64,000 bases of DNA, from NCBI RefSeq assembly GCF_020360975.1, contig NW_025408681.1, positions 744,001-808,000 on the forward strand. Direction: 5' to 3'. Numbering within the stretch: position 1 is the stretch's first letter; every line of letters begins with the position of its first letter. The stretch is from Hirsutella rhossiliensis (Eukaryota; Ascomycota; Sordariomycetes; Hypocreales; Ophiocordycipitaceae). The position numbers were made by a program, and so were the translations under genes. Under the pieces are notes generated by a model, which saw only the letters and a list, made by a program, of their open reading frames with translations, made no database searches and was not told where the DNA came from. This document shows positions 35,120-45,740 of the stretch, piece by piece.

Positions 35120-38100
35120 GTAAAGCACTACTAACCTTCCTTATCCTTTTTAAATTTCTTTAGATGCTCTCCTAGGATTGTCTTATCGAGCACGATTCTA
35201 TTTAGAGTCTTAATCTTATATGCCCTAGACTACTCTAAGCGCGATGCTACTTAAAAGGGACCGTTCTACCTTATTTAATACTTAGCTTACCTCCCTAGAT
35301 TATTTAATTATCTTACGTCGAATAGTAAGATAAGGTCTCTAGGTTATAGGCTTTCTTTCCTTATCGTATACTTATTAGCTTTATCCGTTCTCTCTGCTAA
35401 TCGATTCTAATATCTTATTACTCTTTTCTTAGCTTCTTCTATATCTTTCTCTTTCCTTTCTAAAACTCGTACTTATACTTTAAATAATTCTTCTTTTATC
35501 TTTACTTTATCCTAGTCGATTAGTCGCTAAGTTAGGTATTTTACCTTAAGAGGTAGTACCGGTTCCTATCTATATAGTAGGTAGAAAGCTAATATTCTAT
35601 AAGACTCTCTAACTACTATTCGGTTTATAAGGATTGCTTAGTTAAGGTATCTAATCTACTTACCCTTTTTCTCCGCTATTTTTATAAGCGCTATTATTAA
35701 CCTCTAGTACCCTTATTTTACTACCGCGTTCGCCTTTAAATTATATACTAAAGTTTAGATAACTTTAACGCTTATATCCTCTAGGATATACTTAAAGTCT
35801 TTCTTTATTTCGGGCCCTCTATCGATTATAGCGTATAGTATTACGCCGTACCTATAAATAATAAAGAGTATAAATTTAGTTATAGCTCCTATAGTAATTT
35901 CTTTAACTAATCTACCTATCTAGTAAGGTCGTCTTATACTTTTATAAGGTACGAATACCTATAATTAGATAGTATATACTAGCTATTAAAGTAAATCTTA
36001 CTTATAGGGTAGCTAGGCGCGGTCGCGGTTATAACTTCTTAAGGTCTCTTAGTCGTAAAGTATTAGCATTCTTTATAGGAAGAGATTACGCTATAAATAT
36101 CGTTCTAAAGGCTAGCCTACTAATACCTATCTTTTACGAATATATATATAACTTATTGTCCTTTATGCCCTATTTACGCGTAGTACTTTACGATAATCCT
36201 TTTCCGTTCTTTTAGGTTATCTACGACTAGTATAGGTCCCCTTTCTTCCTTCCTAGGGAGTCGCTAAAGCTTTTAATCTTTAACGTAGAAACTTAGACTC
36301 TTTAGACGTAGCTTCCTATAGTCTTATTTAGAAAGGCCCTCCGGCCGTTTTAACGTTTAAAGGAAGTTCGCAATTATCCTCGATTCTTTTAAGTAGTCCC
36401 CTTATAGCTTAGTCCCTTATACTACGTTTAAGTAGAAGTCTATAAATTCTTTAATATCGCCTTCTATTTCCCTATCTAATACGTTAGAAGGTCCTTTAGG
36501 CTTTCTTAAGAGTCTATTAGCTACGCTATTCTTCTTACCTTCGACGTATCGTATAGTAAAGTTAAAGAGGAAAATATAGCTTATCTAGCGAGTTACTATA
36601 GCTCTAGGGACGTCTTTAAGGGCACCTTTTAGTTAATTAACTAGGACCTATACGTTAGTTTCTAGGATAAAATATACGCCGTATAGGTATATTCTTAGTC
36701 TCCTAAGCGCACTTAATATAGCCCTATACTCCCTCTTTATCGCATCGTATTTAGTTTCTACTAGTAACTACGTTCTACTTTCGAACCTTATAGGGCGCCT
36801 CTTTCCGTCGACGATTTATATTAAGACTGCCCCCTAGCTAAGCAGACTAGCATTATATATTAGAATAATGTCTCCTCTTCCTAGGCCGACGTTAAGGGAT
36901 ACTAGAAAGACTAGATTAGTAATAGCTTCCTTAAGGGCAGCTATCGCTTTTACTTATTCGTCTCCCTATTCCTAATAGACTTCTTTCTTTAGTAGGTCTA
37001 TAAGGGGTTTTACTAAGATAGCGAACTATCTAATCTAGATTTAATAGTATCCTACGATACTAAGGAAAGCTCTAATATACGTTATATTAAGGTATCTTAT
37101 CTATTCCTTAATTTTAATAACTTTAGCTTCTACGGGGCACCTTCCATTTATTCTATAGATATAACCGATAACTTCGGTCGCTATATATATATACGTAAGA
37201 GGCTAATAGGTATCGCGAATATCGTTAAGTTACGGCTTCTAATATTAAGAGGGATCTAATTATAGCCTAAAAAAAGGTCTAGGAGGGAAAGGATCTTATA
37301 TATTAAGAAGTAGTCGCTAAACTTATCTATATTCGGCGGTAGGTTTATATCTCTTATTATAACGGCATTTATACGTATAGCGGAATTAATTAGGCGTAGT
37401 CCTCTGTCTTTCTTTACTACTAGGAAAAAGGGGTTCCTATAGGGCCCGTGCCCTTCTTTAAGGACTCTTGTTTTTAGTCTAATTTTAAGGATATCGATAA
37501 CTTTCTACTCTATCGCTTTTAGGATCGGGATTAAGGCTACTTACTATGCCTTATATTCTATTATCTTAATAACCTATAGTAGGGCTATAGCTAGGTTAAC
37601 TCTACCTCTTTCTATAAAGTCCTAGGATAACGCTGCTTCCCTATTAAATAGAATACTATCGAAGATCCGGATTTCTGCCTTTATAAGAAAGCCCTTAAAT
37701 TATTCGTAGATTACTTTAAGTCTTTCTTATATTAGCCGCTTTCCTTTCTATATACTTAAGAATTTTCCTATTAAGTGTTCCGGGTAGGGTCTAGGCTATA
37801 TCTTATCTTTAACGGTATTCTATTTAGTCTTCTTCTAGTTAGGGTCCCCTTCCGGCGTTGAGCCGTTTAATAGAGCATCGTTAATAGGGTTAATCTTATC
37901 TACTTTTCTTTTAAAGAGAGTATTAACTCTTAGATTATATAATCTAATAGGTCGTTTCCTCCCTATCTTAACTTTAACTTTCTAGATCTTTCGGAACTTC
38001 TTTCTAGCTTTAATAATATTTTTCTTAAATTCTCCTATAGCCTCTATAACTATAACTTTAATAATCTCTTCTACTATCTTAGATCCGATAGCTAGAATCG

Positions 38101-41100
38101 CCTTATCTCCTTTATCTATAATTAATTGCTATCGTACTAGTGCTATTAAGGGCTCGTTTACGCTAGCGTAGGCTAGGTTAGGGACTTAGTTAGTACCCCC
38201 TCTATAACTAAGGATCTTGCCTCCTAGTAAGAGAATCTCGGCCGTCTAGGTGTCCGTAAGGGTTTCTCTCTATAATTATTAGGTAGCTCCTAGGTTATCT
38301 TCTTCGACTTCTATTACTAAAGCCTAAAAAAATTTCTTAGGAGCTAGGTAGCTATTTCCTATATAGCCTCCTTAAGCTTTAGTCTTTCGCATACGTCTTT
38401 ATTAACTATTAAGGTCGTAGCCTAAAAGGATTTTACTATATCGACCTCGTCCGGAAGCTCCTATCTAATAGCTCCTACCGCTAGCGTAACTACCTAGATA
38501 GTGCCGATCTAATATTTAACCTATATATTCCCGTTCCTTAGGGAATAATTAAATAATATACGCGCGGCTCTAATAAATAGTATGCCTAGGATAAAGGGGA
38601 CTAAGACTCTATCTAGCGCAATATAAAGACGGATTAGTATCTAGGCCGTTCCTAGATAGAGATTAGTCTCTACCTCCTTAACTATATTTATAAGGGACCT
38701 AGTATACGCCGTTATTAATACTCTTATTAGTAGGATTTTAAGCCTATATACGTTTATATATCTTTTAGTAATAAGGTTTCCTTTAGACCCGGTATCGATT
38801 AGGGCGCTTAGAACTTTAGCTTTCTAGCTACCGAGCTATACTTAAATATAGGGTAGGTCTTATATATACTTAAGCGAGCGGAAAGGTATAAGGACCGTAT
38901 TTATACGTATTATAGGAATCGCTATAAGGTCCTCTAGAGTTATCTCCTAGCATCTTATTAAGAGTGCTGCTTCCTATATAATAAATTTATCTTTCTCTAG
39001 TCTTATTGCCTCTAGAGTTTATTAATTAGATAGTCCTTAGGCTAGTTACGTTGCGCTAATCGTATTAGTTATAAACCTAACTTCCTTTAGTGCTTATTAG
39101 ACTTCGAGGCACTTATAATCCGATTCTTTATAAGTAGGGTAAGTAAGCTTAATCGGTTCGACTTAGTATTCTTCGTCCTATTCTTTAACTTATATTAAAG
39201 CTACCGCGAGTTTTCCTTATAGATATTCGAGGAGGAGTAAACTACTCTCTATATTATTTTCGGCTGCTTTTATAACCGTTATCGTAGCTCTATAGGGTCT
39301 TATATTACTCTCTACTTTCTCTAGGGTCTAGAATTTAGTGTTTTCTATACCTTAGGCTATGTCTATGTATCTCGTGCTAAGTCTCTCGCCTAGTTAGGGA
39401 ATAAAGTTAATTAGGTAATTTAGAGGGATCGGGATTCTTTTATATATAATTTCTCTAACGATTTTATCCGTAAGTCTATCGAACTTCTTATCTAGATCTA
39501 CTCTATGTCTATAGTATATAGGGATAATCTTTAGGCTAGTTTTTACTATTCTCGTTATCTCGATTTCCTCTACGTCCTCTTTAACTTTTTATCTTTTCCC
39601 TTTATAGGCATTAATCCCTATCGTAGTCGTATAGATTATCTAATTATATATATCGCTTTATTATATATTATCTATAATTATAATAACCGATGTCCTTCCT
39701 ACTTCTTTTCTTATATCGCTTACTTCTAGATTCCTTAGCTTTTACTTATACGGGCTTCTATATCTCTAGAACTAGTCTAGGAAACTAGATTCTCTTTTAC
39801 TAGTAGCCTAATTTAGGTAAGATAGTATAACTATAGCTTTAACCTATTTTATAAGTAGTAATATAAAGGAGTCTAGCTATATATTTACCTAGTATATAAT
39901 AAGCCTTCGAATATATATACCTATTTAAGAAAACCTATTAGTAAGCACCGGGGGAATTACGCTTCTATTATCTTTTCTTCTAAGGTAAAGAGTCCCGTTT
40001 ACTACTTTATATATTATAAATCCGATCTTATAGTCCTAAGAGTATACCTCGTACTTATCGGGGTAGTATCCTTCTTTACCGTAATAGAAGTATCTCCTAG
40101 GCCGGTTAAAAGCATTAACCTAAAGCTATATATATTAATTAGATAGGTAGTAAAATCCGATAGTATTTACGCTACCTCCTTATCTATAACTTAAAGAGTA
40201 GCCTCTACTACTAATACGTCTTTATTCCTTATTAAGCTAGTTAAATATCTACTCTTACTAGCGAGTAAGGTTAATCTTTATATCTTTAAAGGCTTTTATT
40301 AGGTCTAAGATCTCCTTTACGGGCTATCTAGGTTTCTTATCTATTTTCTTTAGCTCTTTAGGAAGTTTTTCTTTATCCTTATCGGATTCGGCTTCCTCTA
40401 TTACTTTATTAATTTCCCCGAAGAGCTAGTCTTTCTTTAGGTTCTTAAGCTTCTAATTATAGACTTTAGATACTATATCTCGTCGCTTAATATCCTAGCG
40501 AGGTGCTAAATAATTATTGATTATATAGATAAGGCTTTTATATAGGAGTTTTAAGATAACTTTAGATATCTTCCCGTTTCTCTCTATAACGTTAATAATA
40601 AGCTCCTTCGGTATTATATAGTAGATAAAGTATAACTAAACTATAGATTCTTCCTAGCCGTTAGGTTATGCCTTACGCTATAGGTATAAGTAGAGACTAA
40701 GCTATTCTATAACTTCCGTAATAGTCTTAAGCTTTTTAGTATTATAATAGTCTAAGCGGTCGTTAGTAGTTTCTAGTTATTTAATATTATATACGTAGTA
40801 GTATTAGAGGAGTCTCTTCTTCGTTTCTTCCTAAGTAAGTCCGTCTATAAGAATTTTAATAGTAGGGGCTTATATAGAGGAGATATAGACTTCGAGCTAG
40901 TCTATTTTATCCTTATCGTAGATGCGGTTAACGCGTATCTCCCGTTTAAACTTCTTAAGGAATTTAGTTACGTTTTTACCGTTAAATTTTCCGATAGGTA
41001 GGAGTTATAGTTAGCGGAGTCTTCCTACGAGGTTATCTTAGCTTCTAGCGAGTATATCCCTAAGTTTATTAGCAATCTTATTAATATCTACCTTAATTTT

Positions 41101-41160
41101 CTTTATATCGCTAGTAGTAGGATTAGATAATCCTTCTTAATAGCTAGTATTTCTAGATAT
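35120..41160 (-). pseudogene. Gypsy gag-pol of element B, RIP-inactivated
   Basis: The minus-strand gag start aligned to A's ATG is now ATA (41,160-41,158). The CCHC zinc knuckle lies at 40,051-40,092 with all three cysteines and the histidine mutated to Tyr codons. The protease DTG is at 38,788-38,799. RT upstream motifs (VKKDxGLRLINSAI) lie near 37,400, but the segment that holds the FLDD box in A is deleted. RNase H blocks occupy about 37,080-36,700, and the integrase C-terminal GEHLKKF is at 35,152-35,169. The element cannot have reverse-transcribed itself after the deletion. Confidence 0.83.
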
Positions 41161-41772
41161 AGTATGCTTATAGATTACGAGGTTGTAAAATTTAGAGTTA
41201 GAGTTTTCGGAGTTAAAGGATATCTTATTATAACTATCTTATTGCTTACTTTCTTATCTATTAGCGGGAGGTAGACGTTCTCTATAAGCTACCGCATAGA
41301 GGAGAGCTAAGGTTAAGGTTATTAGGGTATCCCTCGTTAGTACTTATATTAGTATTATTAATACGTATATAAGTAAGAGGTCTTAGTAGGGTTCTAGAAC
41401 GGTCTAGATTACGCTATCGTCGTTATTTATATCTTTTAAAGTATTATATAAGGATCGTAGTTTCTTAACCGAGTCGCTAGTATTAGGGGTCGTAGGGCTA
41501 ATAATAGGAGCTTAGGGTTTTTTAGTATTAGCTTATTGCTTTTCCTTTACTATTAGCGAAGGCATTATCTAATTATTTGTTTCCCGGTAAGTCTATTGCC
41601 TTATTAGGTCCCTAACTCTAGCTATTAAGGTAGTTGCTACTTTAATTATTAAATCCCTAGATTTTATTTTTTCTAAATAGTACCGTCGTCCTCTAGGTAT
41701 TCTCGGCTTCGTAAAGCTACTTATCGCTGTGCAAATAGAACGGAATAACGAGTTTACGCCCTAGAGACTAGT

Positions 41773-42145
41773 TTTAACGGGGACGAGGGCATACACCTAA
41801 AGCACGCGTAGCACGTAGTAAAGGATTAGTAGAGTAATTAACTACGTAATTATCTAATTACTTAGTCTATATATAGCTCTATAGGCTTTAGGTTATAAAT
41901 GCGAGTCTTAGAGATTTCTTTACTCTATGCCTCTTCGTTTCTACTAGAGTCGCGCAACTAGCGGCATCTACTTTAAAGGGGAAAAATAAAAATTTAAATT
42001 AACTATGATTAAGGATAATGCCTAATTAGATAATCGAGGTCTTTATAACGCCTTTAAGTATACTTAGAAGTAAGTTAGGGGGGTGCTAGGGGTCTTATCC
42101 CTCTAACGGGCTAATGTCTATAGGGGTGTAATCTTGCCTATTAAA
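41773..42145 (-). repeat. 5' LTR of element B (373 bp)
   Basis: Starts TTTAACGGGG and ends CCTATTAAA (RIPped CCCGTTAAA). It is followed by the TSD CTAC. Confidence 0.9.
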
Positions 42146-43895
42146 CTACCTAGGGATCTTTAGTAATAAGCTAGCTAACTAGCTAGCTAAGAAAGGCTTA
42201 GAGGCCCCTACTTAAAGGACCCCTTTAATCTTTATTAGCTACTTATAAAGAAAGGTCTAGTAAGCTACTAAAGACTATTAAAAGGGCCTCTAGGCTACTA
42301 AGGTAGCTAAAGGCCCTAGGGCTAAGGGCTTAGGTAAGTACTATATATTTATTTAAAAGACCCCCCGCTTAGCCCTTAGCCTAGAAAAGGACCTTATAGG
42401 GAGTATTACGACTATAGCTACTAGGCCGCTAACGGTCGACCGCGTTAAGTATATAATATAGTCTAATAGATAAATAGTTAGTATAACTATCTAATAGATA
42501 TAGGATTAAGGGGATTATAGAAATCTAAGTAATCTAAGATTAATAAGATTACTACGCTCTATATAATCTAACGTTAGGGATTATAGCTAGGCCTATAATC
42601 TAAGGATAGTCTCTATAGGTATATATAGCTACTTACTTTTACTCCTTTAAATAAATAGCTCGATAGCTTTTAATATAATTATTATAATCTTTATTACGAT
42701 CTTATTTTTAATTTTAATTACTTAATTACTTAGTTATAGTCTATAGTCTATAACCTCCGACTTATTACTAACGTAATATACTTATTATTACTTAGACTAC
42801 GCCTTATTATATCTATTAATATAAACCCTTTAATAGGTTTATCCCTTAGGAATAACACCGGTCGTTATAAGGAGGCCTAGGCCGACCCTCTTAGCCTTTT
42901 ACTAGCTCTTCTTTAAGGCTAGCTTCTTATTTTCCTTCTTAAAAAGTACTAAGAAGGTAGACTAAGACGACTACCGCTACGGCTAAGAAAGGTATATAGC
43001 TAGGCACCTTATCTTAAGGTGCCTAAACTATAGGAGGGAAAGAGAGGTCCTTTACTAGGCCTCTAAGAGATAGAAGGGGGCCCTTAGCCTACCTCTTCTC
43101 TATAGCTCTAAGGAAGGAAGGGAAGCCCTTTTAACTTTCTTAGCTAAAATAAAGATAGGGATAGTTAAGTAGCTCGAAAAGGAGTAACCTAGGGGCCCTA
43201 GGGCCCTTAGGGGGGGAAACACCGCGTAGGAGGAACTAAACTAACCTTTCCTTTATCTTTACCTTTATAGCTACCCTTTCCTTAATTAGTTATAAGCCCC
43301 TAGGCTCTATAGCTAGCTAGGACTACTAATAAAGGCCTAGGCCCTTATTAGCCTCGCGATAGCCCTAGAGGCTATATATAAGTAATAATAATAAAAAGAT
43401 AATATTATTATTATTAAGAGATAGGCCTTTTACTAGCTAACTATATATATTTATTATTTATTATATAATTATCGCTTAATAACTATTATATACTATTTAC
43501 TTTAGCTTAAGCTTACTATAGCTATTAATATTTATAACGATAGTTACTTAAATTATTAATAGTTTTTTATTAATATTTTATAAGTAAAATATATTTAATA
43601 AATAACTATATATATTATAAAGCTAGCTATAAGTAAGGGTATAATAATATAAAGGTTAAAATATATTTATTTAGCTTTCTTTTTTATTTTAATTACTTAG
43701 TAAGATATTATAATAGCTTACTATAGTCTCTAAATACTGCCTTAAATAAATAAATAATAAAACCTAGAACTAAGAATCCTTAAAAATTATATAAAATAAG
43801 AGATATTAGTAAATATTATTATATTTAAAAAAAAATACTGCTTGTTCTAGCTAGCTAAATAGCCTAGGAGCTTAGCGCGTTTAATAGACCCTATA
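42146..43895. other. RIPped AT-rich flank, no gene
   Basis: RIP footprint continues. There are short direct repeats (GCTAGCTAACTAGC near 42,170) and very AT-rich DNA at 43,440-43,830. No transposon protein could be recognised on either strand. Confidence 0.6.
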
Positions 43896-45740
43896 AATAT
43901 CATAGAATCATCCGCCTCTATCCGGGAATAGCCGTCCGGAACCGCGCGCCGGATTGCAATACCGGACACGTATTTAAATTAGCAGTAGAAATGTTTTTCT
44001 GCTTTAGGTAGGATTTTTCGGAAACATGCCTGCTTTCTATAAGTCACAATATAGGGACGTTGGCATCGCTTCCAGCTAGCAGGTATAGCTCAGGGGCTAT
44101 TCTTTTATAGGTCGACTTTGGAAAAGCTATATTATATACGTAACCGATCAGTCTACCACATGGAAGCTGCCGGGCCAAGACTGGACATCTGGTGACAAAG
44201 ATAGAGTAACGCAGATCGATCATGCTTCTGCATTGCCGGGCTGGCTACGAGGTTATGGGTTCGACAAATAATGTCCTCAACAGCTGCAAGGGGGGCTAGG
44301 GAGTTCCTTAGAATGCGCTGTGCATCTCTGCTTTCGCCTTTTTCTCCCCGCCGGAAAGGATAAAAGAGCCGTCCGAAGCAGATATTTCTCCGGAACAAGG
44401 ATTGTCGGCGTACTCCCTGAATACGTAACCGTAAAGTTGGGTTTCTTTTGAGCCGCATGCCAAAGTACATAGAGAAAAGGCTGCAAATGCGTCAGCTGTC
44501 GGATTGTAGGAATACGAGCCAGGCAGACTTGACTCGTGAGCATGCATTTGGTGGGATCCCGACATGACTGCCAGGGGCACACAGGCACACAGTGGGGAAA
44601 GCGACGGGACGGTTAAAAGCCCGTAAACGAAGCACGGGTTGCTTTTCGGCCATGTTTACCAGCACGGCGCATCGGCTGAGTGAGGGTGCCCCGCGCGGGG
44701 CGCACCCACGCTTGGCCGCCACTCATGTAGTTTGACTCGTTGCCTGTTGTTACATCACTCCTACGAATAGCTTCGCCTGTTCGAATCAGGATTCATATAG
44801 CTTTTCTCAGAGCTAGAGGTATTAGTCTCGGGGCATTATAACCAGGATCTTCGGCCCTTTTGAGGAAGAAGCCGTAGGCGCGTTGAATTCGCACACCTGG
44901 AAGACACGAGCGGAAGAGCGGGCCTGCGCCGTACTTTTCTTCCCCTTGACCCGGCCGCTGTTATTTGTGCCGATAAGGATGAGCTTTGCGTCAATCTCCA
45001 CTAGCACTCATGCAGGGTCATCACTGTATTAGGTAGGTATGTGACGAGATTTGTATCGACAAAGGCATCGACGCCAACTACTCACAGACGTAAGCAGCCA
45101 TACCTCGAGACTGGAAATAATAGCCTCCTCGATGCCTGCTTTGGGGAGGGGTTTTGTCATGTCCCTACTCAGCTAATTTTAATGGTTGTAATACGACGCC
45201 TCTAAACAACAGACTCTTGCTGATGACGATGAGCGGATGGGGGGTAGTACAGACTTGGGTCAAAGAGCAGCCGTAGCTCAAGTCTCCCAAATGCGGCATG
45301 CTCTCCTTAGTGTGAAGTATGAGATTGCTTGCTTAAACGAAATCATAGTAAAGAAAGAATAAGAACCTCTCCATCCAATTGATTTTGAGTAGACCAAACA
45401 CTTGACTCACGATAACTCCATCCATCCATGTCCATTCTGGGAGTTTCCACCAGCGCTAGGGGACCTAATCTCTTTATCCGATCGGCCAATTCAGCCTTAC
45501 GAGGCTCAGGGCTGACTGTAGAACAAATCGCTCGACTTGGCGATTTAATGGCATGTTTCCATGCAAGGTCCCAGCTCCGAGGCTCCCTCGACCCGAGGGC
45601 CCCCATTCCCTCTCATCGCCGTGTCTTCTTTCTTACATGTACATAAAGAAGAGGCGGCAGCCTTCTGAAAGCAACTTCAACCGACCGACTTCTTCAACAT
45701 AGTCTCCTGCTGGACGATTCCCGAGGCGAATCTGCACAGC
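43896..45740. other. Intergenic, normal composition
   Basis: First non-RIPped sequence. Several overlapping short minus-strand frames at 44,153-44,722 have no recognisable domain and no signal peptide. I see no supportable gene. The last part should hold the promoter and 5' UTR of the gene at 45,741. Confidence 0.5.

Larger units (their letters stand above)
29853..42145 (-). mobile_element. Large Ty3/Gypsy-type element 'B' (12.3 kb)
   Basis: Second copy of the element A family. The LTRs at 29,853-30,228 and 41,773-42,145 are flanked by the 4-bp TSD CTAC (29,849-29,852 and 42,146-42,149). The TSD differs from that of A, so the two are independent insertions and not a tandem duplication. The polypurine stretch AGGGAGGAG (complement of 30,229-30,237) abuts the 3' LTR. 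The order on the minus strand is gag, protease, RT, RNase H, integrase, ORF-x, ORF-y. It is somewhat less RIPped than A. About 265 bp that contain the RT catalytic box in A are deleted near 37,175. Confidence 0.9.
1..43895. other. AT-rich RIP-mutated transposon block
   Basis: Except for 11,941-18,116, this stretch has almost no CpA or TpG dinucleotides, is rich in TpA, and still keeps CpG (for example the CpG-rich run at 28,740-28,990). That is the footprint of repeat-induced point mutation, the premeiotic C-to-T process of ascomycetes that prefers CpA. Long reading frames recognisable as gag-pol are studded with TAA and TAG where CAA, CAG or TGG is expected. No intact host gene is visible. 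The right edge is sharp: ordinary CpA-containing sequence resumes at about 43,895. Confidence 0.93.

Noticed and set aside
10067..42145. Elements A and B as a tandem or segmental duplication
   Set aside because: They have different target-site duplications (GTAC and CTAC) and unrelated flanks, so they inserted independently.
44070..44150. tRNA-like D-arm sequence (TAGCTCAGGGG)
   Set aside because: No matching T-arm, anticodon stem or acceptor stem can be formed downstream.
44153..44722. Overlapping minus-strand ORFs as an effector gene at the heterochromatin edge
   Set aside because: No signal peptide or domain in any of the overlapping frames, and no convincing splice model.
44770..44810. 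T-arm-like sequence (CCTGTTCGAATCAGG)
   Set aside because: No complementary acceptor stem or D-arm lies at the right distance upstream.
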